Positions 58,584-64,000 of a stretch of 64,000 nt of DNA are shown here, piece by piece. The notes under the pieces are model-generated. The model did no database searches, was not told where the DNA came from, and saw only the letters and a list, made by a program, of their open reading frames with translations. The position numbers were made by a program, and so were the translations under genes. Each line of letters starts with the position of its first letter. Position 1 is the stretch's first letter. Origin of the DNA: Labrys okinawensis (GTDB taxonomy: Bacteria > Pseudomonadota > Alphaproteobacteria > Rhizobiales > Labraceae); assembly GCF_002982075.1 (NCBI RefSeq), contig NZ_PUEJ01000005.1, positions 496,001 through 560,000 on the forward strand, written 5' to 3'.

Positions 58584-59543
58584 ATGGTGATCTCCAGACA
58601 ATCCTTCGCGCGTGCCGCGCCGGTCATGGTCCTGTTCGGCCTCTGCCTCGGCATTTCGCTGCTGGATGCCCAGTTCCTCTCGCTCGGCAACCTCATCCGC
58701 GTGGCCGCATCGGCGGCAGCGCCGCTGACCCTGGCTCTGGGCGTGACTTTCATCATCCTGATGGGGTCGATCGATCTATCGATCGAGGGATCGATGGCCG
58801 TGACGGCGGCCGCGCTCTGTGCCTTCGTGGCCAATTCCACCGGCAGCGGATTCAATCTCGGCCTGCTGGCGCTGCCGCTGGCGTTGGCGACGGCTGCCAT
58901 CTTCGGCTGCATCGTCGGGACCATCCATGTGGTCATGAAGGTGCCGTCCTTCATGGTCAGCCTCGGCATGGGCTTCGTCGGCACCGGCCTTGCCACGGTC
59001 CTGCTCGGCGGCGAGAGGGTGCAGATCCTCGATCCGTCGATCCGTGCTCTTGCGCTCTCTCGCCTGGGCGGGGTTCCCCTGGCCGTCTATGTCGCGGCCT
59101 TCATGCTGCTCGTCGCCTGGTATGTGCAGGATCATACCCGCCTCGGCCGCCACATCATGGCGCTGGGAGGCGGCGAGGACCTCGCCAGGGCTTCCGGCGT
59201 GGCCGCCGGCCGCGTCCGCATCCTGGCCTTCACCCTGGCAGGCGTCTTCTTCGGGGTCGGAGCCGTCCTGGCCTGCGCGCGGCTGGGAGCCGGCAGCGCC
59301 CTGATCGGCAGCGGACAGCTCTTCACCGCCGTCAGTGCCGTCGTGGTGGGCGGAACTGCCCTGACCGGCGGCAAGGGCGGGGTGTTCAACACGCTCGTCG
59401 GTGTGCTGATCGTGATGGTGCTCAACAACGGCATGATCATCATCGGCCTGCCGACTTTCGTGCAGCAGGGCGTGCTCGGCGTGGTGATCATCGGGGCGGT
59501 GCTCTTGAACACGCCCCTGCGCGCGCTCTCCGTGGTGAAGTGA
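58584..59543 (+). CDS. Sugar ABC permease (RbsC-type)
   Basis: Inner-membrane permease of the CUT2 family, 319 residues with about eight to ten helices. The conserved block LGVTFIILMGSIDLSIEGSM and the later GGTALTGGKGGVFNTLVGVL are RbsC/MglC-like. The ATG at 58584 is the first suitable one; the frame is open upstream. It follows the binding protein by 124 bases and overlaps the ATPase gene in the open frame. It forms the channel together with the second permease at 61060. Confidence 0.88.
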   Translation: MVISRQSFARAAPVMVLFGLCLGISLLDAQFLSLGNLIRVAASAAAPLTLALGVTFIILMGSIDLSIEGSMAVTAAALCAFVANSTGSGFNLGLLALPLALATAAIFGCIVGTIHVVMKVPSFMVSLGMGFVGTGLATVLLGGERVQILDPSIRALALSRLGGVPLAVYVAAFMLLVAWYVQDHTRLGRHIMALGGGEDLARASGVAAGRVRILAFTLAGVFFGVGAVLACARLGAGSALIGSGQLFTAVSAVVVGGTALTGGKGGVFNTLVGVLIVMVLNNGMIIIGLPTFVQQGVLGVVIIGAVLLNTPLRALSVVK

Positions 59544-59554
59544 GGGTCGGCGCC

Positions 59555-61057
59555 ATGCTCGAACTTCTCGGCATCACCAAGCGCTTCGGCAAGGTCGAAG
59601 CCCTCAAGAATGTATCGATTACCGTGTCGGCCGGCGAAGTCGTCGGCCTGGTCGGCGAGAACGGGGCCGGCAAATCGACGCTGATGAAGGTGCTCAACGG
59701 CATCAATCAACCCGATGCCGGCGAGATCCGCATTCACGGCAAGGCCGGCTCGATCACCGGCCCCAAGGATGCGGCGGCTCGCGGCATCGGCATGGTGTTC
59801 CAGGAGCAATCCCTGATCACCAACCTGTCGGTGGCGGAGAACATCTTCCTCGGAAACGAAACCCCGTACATCCGCCTCGGCCGCATCGATTGGCGGCGCA
59901 TGGCCGCGGCCGCCAGGCATCAGCTCGCAAAAGTCGGCCTGGACATCGATCCCCTGACCATCACCTCCGAACTCAGCTTCGTGCAGCGCCAGATGGTCGA
60001 ACTCGCCAAGGTCCTGACCCTGGAGGAGGCAGTGGAGGGAAGCCTGTGCATCCTGCTCGACGAACCGACGTCGGTACTGGAGCAGGCGGAGATCGACATC
60101 CTCTTCGATGTCATCCGCAAGCTGAAGCAGCGGGCTGGCATCATCTTCGTCTCGCACCGGCTCGACGAGGTCATCGACATTTCCGACCGGATCTACGTTC
60201 TCAAGGATGGCGTGGTCGTCAGCCAGATGAGCAAGGATGAGGCAAGCCCGGAACGCATCCATCACCTGATGGTCGGGCGCGCCGCCACGGGCTCCTATTA
60301 CAAGGAGGACAGACGGGCGCCATATGGGGCGGAAATAGCCCTGAAGGCCAGGGGGTTGGCGCGGGCTCGGGCTTATGCCGACATCGATCTCGACCTTCAT
60401 GTGGGTGAGGTCCTCGCCCTTGTCGGCACCGAGGGGGCCGGCAGCGAGGCCCTGATCCGCAGCCTGTTCGGCCTGGAGAAGATCCACCTCGGCAGTGCTC
60501 ATTATCGTGGACGCAATCTGCGTTTCGTCTCCCCCAGCCAGGCGGTGTCCCTCGGGCTCGGTTATGTCCCGCGCGAGCGCAAATTCGAAGGCATCGTCGA
60601 AGAAATGACGGTCGAGGAGAACATCAGCCTCGCTCATCTCGGCGGCATGAGTCGCTTCGGCATCCTCAAATTCGGCGAGATCGGCCGCGCGACGCACAGC
60701 CTCATCGACCGCATGCGGATCAAGACCCCCGGCGCCGATACGCTTTGCGCAAATCTGTCGGGCGGCAATCAGCAAAAGGTCGTGCTGGCAAAATGGTACA
60801 ATGCCGGGGCGCGCATCTTCCTGCTCGATCATCCCACCCGTGGCCTCGATGTCGGCGCCAAGGAGGATGTCTACGGCCTGATCCGCGAGCTTTGCGCCAA
60901 TGGCTGTTCCGTCATCCTGATCGGCGACACCCTGGAAGAGGCCCTCGGACTGGCCCACACCATCATCGTGATGAAGGACGGGCGCCAGACAGCGCGCTTT
61001 GACACGCTGGCGGTCCCGCCGCCTGAACCGCTCGACCTCATCCGGCACATGGTGTGA
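59555..61057 (+). CDS. Sugar ABC ATPase (double-domain, RbsA-type)
   Basis: Cytosolic ATPase of the CUT2 family, 500 residues with two ABC modules. Module 1 has Walker A GENGAGKSTLM and Walker B CILLDEPTSVL, but its signature reads LSFVQ. Module 2 has a degenerate Walker A (GTEGAGSEALI), signature LSGGNQQKV and Walker B FLLDHPTRGLD with His for Glu, as is usual for the second site in this family. Only the composite site with Walker A of module 1 looks fully competent. The ATG at 59555 follows GAGGGT. The gene is flanked by two permeases. Confidence 0.88.
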   Translation: MLELLGITKRFGKVEALKNVSITVSAGEVVGLVGENGAGKSTLMKVLNGINQPDAGEIRIHGKAGSITGPKDAAARGIGMVFQEQSLITNLSVAENIFLGNETPYIRLGRIDWRRMAAAARHQLAKVGLDIDPLTITSELSFVQRQMVELAKVLTLEEAVEGSLCILLDEPTSVLEQAEIDILFDVIRKLKQRAGIIFVSHRLDEVIDISDRIYVLKDGVVVSQMSKDEASPERIHHLMVGRAATGSYYKEDRRAPYGAEIALKARGLARARAYADIDLDLHVGEVLALVGTEGAGSEALIRSLFGLEKIHLGSAHYRGRNLRFVSPSQAVSLGLGYVPRERKFEGIVEEMTVEENISLAHLGGMSRFGILKFGEIGRATHSLIDRMRIKTPGADTLCANLSGGNQQKVVLAKWYNAGARIFLLDHPTRGLDVGAKEDVYGLIRELCANGCSVILIGDTLEEALGLAHTIIVMKDGRQTARFDTLAVPPPEPLDLIRHMV

Positions 61058-61059
61058 GC

Positions 61060-62004
61060 ATGGTGCGCCTGCGTTCCCTTACGCCCTATCTGCCCTGGAT
61101 TGCGCTGATCCTCGCCATCCTCGTCGTGGGCCTGTTCGACGCGCGCTTTCTCGATCCCATGACCCTGATCGGCCTGATGGCGGACAATGCCACGCTGTTC
61201 GTGATGGCCCTCGGCATGACCCTCGTGATCTATGTCGGGTCGGTCGATCTGTCGATGCAATCGGTGGCGGCCGTCGCCTCCATCGTGCTCGCCCTTCTGC
61301 TGCCCGGATATGGCTTGGCCGCCATTCCGGCCGCCATCGTCATAGGCGGGATGTTCGGCCTGCTTTCAGGCTTCGTGCATGGCAAGCTGCGTATCCCGAG
61401 CTTCGTCGCCACCCTTGCCACCGGCGGCATCGCGGCGACGGCGGCTTTGTGGATTTCGGGCCAGAGGGCCGTCGGCATTGCCGGCGACGTCCGCAGCGAC
61501 ACCCTGGGCTGGATCATCGGCTCCACGCTCGGCCTGCCCAATGAAATCTGGGTCGGCCTGGTCGTCTTCGTCCTGGCCTTCGTGCTGGAGCAGGCGACGC
61601 CTTTCGGCAAGATGATGAAGGCCGTGGGCTGCAGCGAACCTGCCGCGACCGTGTCCGGCATTCGCGTCATCCGGATCAAGCTTGCCGTCTTTGCCCTGGC
61701 CGGCGCCTTTGCCGGGCTGTCCGGGATCATGCTGGCGGGCCGCCTGTCGAGCGGTACGCCCACCATCGCCAACGAATTCCTGCTCCCGGCCATTGCCGCC
61801 GTCGTGCTGGGCGGCACCTCGCTGACCGGCGGCAATGGCGGCGTCCTGCGTACGCTGGCGGGCACCATGCTGATCGCAGTCTTCCGCACGGGCATGACCT
61901 TCGTGGGCGTCAACGCCCTCGCTCAACAGATCGTCTTCGGCACGATCTTGATCCTGGCTGTCTGCCTCAACAGCGGCCACGCGCCCAAGGGCGTGATGAA
62001 ATAG
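61060..62004 (+). CDS. Sugar ABC permease 2
   Basis: Second CUT2-type permease, 314 residues with about eight to ten helices. The block LGMTLVIYVGSVDLSMQSVA and the later GGTSLTGGNGGVLRTLAGTM match RbsC-like permeases. The ATG at 61060 is just past the ATPase stop; a GTG at 61054 overlapping that stop is also possible. Two different permease genes around one ATPase imply a heterodimeric channel. It is followed by an SDR gene 23 bases on. Confidence 0.88.
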   Translation: MVRLRSLTPYLPWIALILAILVVGLFDARFLDPMTLIGLMADNATLFVMALGMTLVIYVGSVDLSMQSVAAVASIVLALLLPGYGLAAIPAAIVIGGMFGLLSGFVHGKLRIPSFVATLATGGIAATAALWISGQRAVGIAGDVRSDTLGWIIGSTLGLPNEIWVGLVVFVLAFVLEQATPFGKMMKAVGCSEPAATVSGIRVIRIKLAVFALAGAFAGLSGIMLAGRLSSGTPTIANEFLLPAIAAVVLGGTSLTGGNGGVLRTLAGTMLIAVFRTGMTFVGVNALAQQIVFGTILILAVCLNSGHAPKGVMK

Positions 62005-62027
62005 CCACCACCACATAGGAAATACGG

Positions 62028-62789
62028 ATGCTCGAGAAATTTCGTCTGGACGGCAAGACCGCTCTCATCACCGGCGGCAATCGCGGCATTGGGCTCGCGG
62101 TCGCTCACGCTTTGGGCGAGGCAGGCGCGAAGCTCCTGATTTCAGGACGAAGCAAGGTCGAGGAGGCCGAGAAGAGCCTGGCTGATGCCGGCTATGATGT
62201 CGCCTTCGTCCAGGCCGACATTCGCGATCCGGCCGCGCCGCAGCAACTGGTCGATGCCGCCCTCGCGCGCTGGGGGCGGCTCGACATCCTCGTCAACAAT
62301 GCCGGCATCGCCAGCCACGGCGATACCCCCGATTTCGACGAGGAGCGCTGGCGCCAGGTGATGGACACCAATGTCGATGCCGTCTTTCGCGGCTGCCGCG
62401 CCGCCCTCGTGCCGATGCGCAAGCAAGGCAGCGGCGCGATCGTGAATGTCGGCTCGATTTCCGGCTTCATTTCCAACGTGCCGCAGAACCAGGTCGCCTA
62501 CAACGCCTCCAAGGCCGCGGTTCACATGATGACGAAGAGCCTGGCCAGCGAGTTCGCCGCCGAGAACATCCGCATCAACGCGGTGGCGCCCGGCTATATC
62601 GACACCAACATGTCGCGCGGCGGCATCGAAAACCCGGAGTGGTTCCCGATCTGGCGCGACATGACCCCAATGGCAAGGGTCGGGCAGCCGGAGGAAGTCG
62701 CCGCCTGCGTGCTGTTCCTGTGCGCGCCGGCGTCGAGCTATGTCACCGGCGAGGTGCTGGTCGTGGACGGCGGCTATCTGACGCGCTGA
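62028..62789 (+). CDS. SDR-family dehydrogenase
   Basis: Short-chain dehydrogenase of 253 residues, cytosolic. Motifs are [16 protein letters not shown] (cofactor), NNAGIAS, YNASK (catalytic Tyr/Lys) and the C-terminal [10 protein letters not shown]. In a CUT2-type sugar cluster, such an enzyme commonly oxidises a sugar or polyol. It is the last gene before the ROK regulator and ends 13 bases before copy D of the dispersed repeat. Substrate unknown. Confidence 0.88.
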   Translation: MLEKFRLDGKTALITGGNRGIGLAVAHALGEAGAKLLISGRSKVEEAEKSLADAGYDVAFVQADIRDPAAPQQLVDAALARWGRLDILVNNAGIASHGDTPDFDEERWRQVMDTNVDAVFRGCRAALVPMRKQGSGAIVNVGSISGFISNVPQNQVAYNASKAAVHMMTKSLASEFAAENIRINAVAPGYIDTNMSRGGIENPEWFPIWRDMTPMARVGQPEEVAACVLFLCAPASSYVTGEVLVVDGGYLTR

Positions 62790-62802
62790 TGCCGCTATCG
62801 AC

Positions 62803-62849
62803 CTCTTTTTGCGATTCTTGGCAATTCCGCCGAACCGCAAAGCGTTTTA
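62803..62849. repeat. Dispersed palindromic repeat, copy D
   Basis: TTTTTGCGATTCTTGGC pairs with GCCGAACCGCAAAGC around ATTCC. It is nearly identical in layout to copy B at 19.3 kb and also sits just after a stop codon. Confidence 0.78.
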
Positions 62850-62875
62850 GGGTGTAGACAGGAATGTCTCGTAGG

Positions 62876-62895
62876 GGCAGGGCTGACACCCTGCC
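62876..62895. other. Hairpin in the ROK gene leader
   Basis: GGCAGGG (62876-62882) pairs with CCCTGCC (62889-62895) around loop CTGACA. It lies 15 bases before the ROK start and could influence its translation; otherwise it may be a repeat remnant. Confidence 0.45.
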
Positions 62896-62910
62896 GGTAT
62901 CGGTCGCGTC

Positions 62911-64000
62911 ATGAATGAGTCCAGCCGGGAAGGACCGGTCCCATCGTCCGCCGGGCGACGCAGGCAGCGAGGCTACAATGCCTCGCGGGTCGGCGATCTC
63001 AATCGTGGCCTGGTCATCGAAGGCATCCGGCAGTCACCGGGGATCGGACGCACGCATCTCGCCGCCGAGACGGGCCTGACCCCTTCTGCCATCACCCAGA
63101 TCGTCGCGGCGCTGATGGAAGAGGGGCTGGTGGCGGAAGTGGCCGCCACGCCGGCTGCGGATGGTGCCGGGCGTCCCCGCCTTGGGCAGCCTATCCGTGG
63201 ATTGCGCCTGATCTCGGGCTATGCCGCCACGATCGGCCTGCATTTCGACCATGAATTCGCCCGGGCCGTGCTCGTCGATGTGGCCGGCAACATCATTGCG
63301 CATGAGAAGGAGCAGTTGCGTATCGAGGAGCCTGAAGCGTCCACCCATCTCCTCGCCACGCTCTTCTCCCGTCTCGATGCCCACCCGCTGCGGCCGAATC
63401 GCCTCTTGGGCGTCGGTGTCTCGGTCATGGGGCCGGTCGATCACGACAGGGGCGCCGTCGGGCAATCGAGCCAATATCCCGCCTGGCGCAACTATCCCTT
63501 CGAAAAGGCCCTGTCCGAACGGATCGGGCACGATGTCTTCATCGCCATCAACGGGGCGGCCGCCGGTCTAGGCGAATACTGGTTCGGCGGCGGCCACCAT
63601 CTGCCGAGCTACATCTATGCCTTTGTCGGCTATGGCCTTGGAGGCGCCCTGATCTTCAATCGCCGGGCCGTGCGCGGCTCCTATGGCAATGCCGGCGAGA
63701 TCGGCCATATCCACACCTATCCCGACGGCGAGATCTGCTATTGCGGCGCCCGGGGGTGCCTGGAAACGGTGGTGTCGCTGCGCGGACTGGCGCGTTTCCT
63801 GGGCAAGCCTACCGTCGAGGCCCTTGATTTCACCGCACCGGACTTTTGTGACGATCCAGATCTCGGCCGCTGGGTCGAGCAGGCGGGCACCGATCTCGGC
63901 CGCGCCCTGACCAGCGTCTCCAACATCGTCGACATATCCAACATCCTGATGAGCGGCCTGCTGCCCGAACCCGTACTGGGACGCCTGGTCGAGCGCACAC
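62911..64000 (+). CDS. ROK-family regulator (partial)
   Basis: ROK-type (repressor, ORF, kinase) regulator, 363 residues present before the right edge. A MarR-like winged helix (RTHLAAETGLTPSAITQIVA, about 50-70) precedes a sugar-kinase-like domain; the zinc motif CYCGARGCLE near residue 282 is the ROK hallmark. NagC/Mlc/XylR-type members repress sugar operons and are relieved by the sugar. It follows the transporter and SDR on the same strand and is their likely regulator, acting at TTAAATTCATCAATTTAA (57274-57291). The end is cut. Confidence 0.88.
   Translation, partial: MNESSREGPVPSSAGRRRQRGYNASRVGDLNRGLVIEGIRQSPGIGRTHLAAETGLTPSAITQIVAALMEEGLVAEVAATPAADGAGRPRLGQPIRGLRLISGYAATIGLHFDHEFARAVLVDVAGNIIAHEKEQLRIEEPEASTHLLATLFSRLDAHPLRPNRLLGVGVSVMGPVDHDRGAVGQSSQYPAWRNYPFEKALSERIGHDVFIAINGAAAGLGEYWFGGGHHLPSYIYAFVGYGLGGALIFNRRAVRGSYGNAGEIGHIHTYPDGEICYCGARGCLETVVSLRGLARFLGKPTVEALDFTAPDFCDDPDLGRWVEQAGTDLGRALTSVSNIVDISNILMSGLLPEPVLGRLVERT

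Noticed and set aside
1..64000. CRISPR arrays, rRNA, integrases, transposases or prophage genes
   Set aside because: No regularly spaced direct repeats, rRNA stretches or recombinase motifs were found; the repeats present are palindromic intergenic elements.

Overview
The window is GC-rich DNA from an alphaproteobacterium, most likely a Hyphomicrobiales (Rhizobiales) member. The evidence is the protein family mix (EhuABCD/Eut/Doe ectoine catabolism, FnrN/FnrL-type regulator, RopB/Omp25-type barrel, several TetR, LysR and MocR regulators) and the short palindromic intergenic repeats, which resemble those of rhizobial genomes. The genus cannot be fixed from this sequence. It looks like ordinary chromosome: no rRNA, CRISPR array, phage, plasmid origin or intact insertion sequence was found, and there is one tRNA.

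Layout. (1) 1-6.8 kb: cytochrome bd oxidase (cydAB, leftward) divergent from its CydDC exporter, with a 10-bp-arm FNR-type palindrome between them and an Fe-S FNR-like regulator closing the cluster. (2) 7-11.2 kb: an N-acyl-D-amino-acid deacylase, then a tetA/tetR-type efflux pair with two tet-operator-like sites and a translationally coupled XRE-type gene. (3) 11.3-25.8 kb: mixed housekeeping and accessory genes, including a hydroquinone-type MhqD/MhqO pair with a LysR, SDRs, small exported proteins, a LuxR/XRE pair, RidA, a tandem hotdog protein, LysE- and EamA-type exporters, a truncated outer-membrane protein gene, and a TetR with its operator. (4) 25.9-40.4 kb: the best-defined system, uptake and catabolism of ectoine and hydroxyectoine. 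It has an AsnC/Lrp regulator and a MocR-type EnuR regulator, then eutB-eutC-doeA-doeB-ehuB-ehuC-ehuD-ehuA-doeC-doeD. A shared TTGTATCnnnACA motif lies before enuR and twice before eutB. (5) 40.4-45 kb: cysK, then a MocR regulator divergent from a PaiB/PNPOx-fold protein and a YggS-type PLP-binding protein, suggesting vitamin B6 homeostasis. (6) 45-56.6 kb: small exported proteins, an aromatic hydroxylase, SDR/TetR and TetR/membrane-protein pairs with candidate palindromic operators, an HxlR divergent from a reductase, and a four-gene leftward run (HD, cupin, NmrA-like, Tat-exported hydrolase) headed by a decayed second copy of the hxlR 5' end. (7) 57-64 kb: tRNA-Ser, then a sugar ABC transporter (binding protein, permease, double ATPase, permease), an SDR and a ROK regulator cut by the right edge.

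How the parts work together. The ectoine genes form a near-complete route: import by EhuABCD, hydroxyectoine processing by EutB/EutC, ring opening by DoeA, deacetylation by DoeB, then transamination and oxidation by DoeD and DoeC to aspartate. EutA is not in the window. The oxidase, its assembly exporter and an oxygen-sensing regulator form a self-contained microaerobic respiration module. Many regulators sit beside a visible palindrome, so much of the local regulation can be proposed directly from sequence. Several palindromic repeats sit exactly at gene 3' ends and in two cases reach into the stop codon, suggesting a role as terminators or mRNA 3'-end structures.
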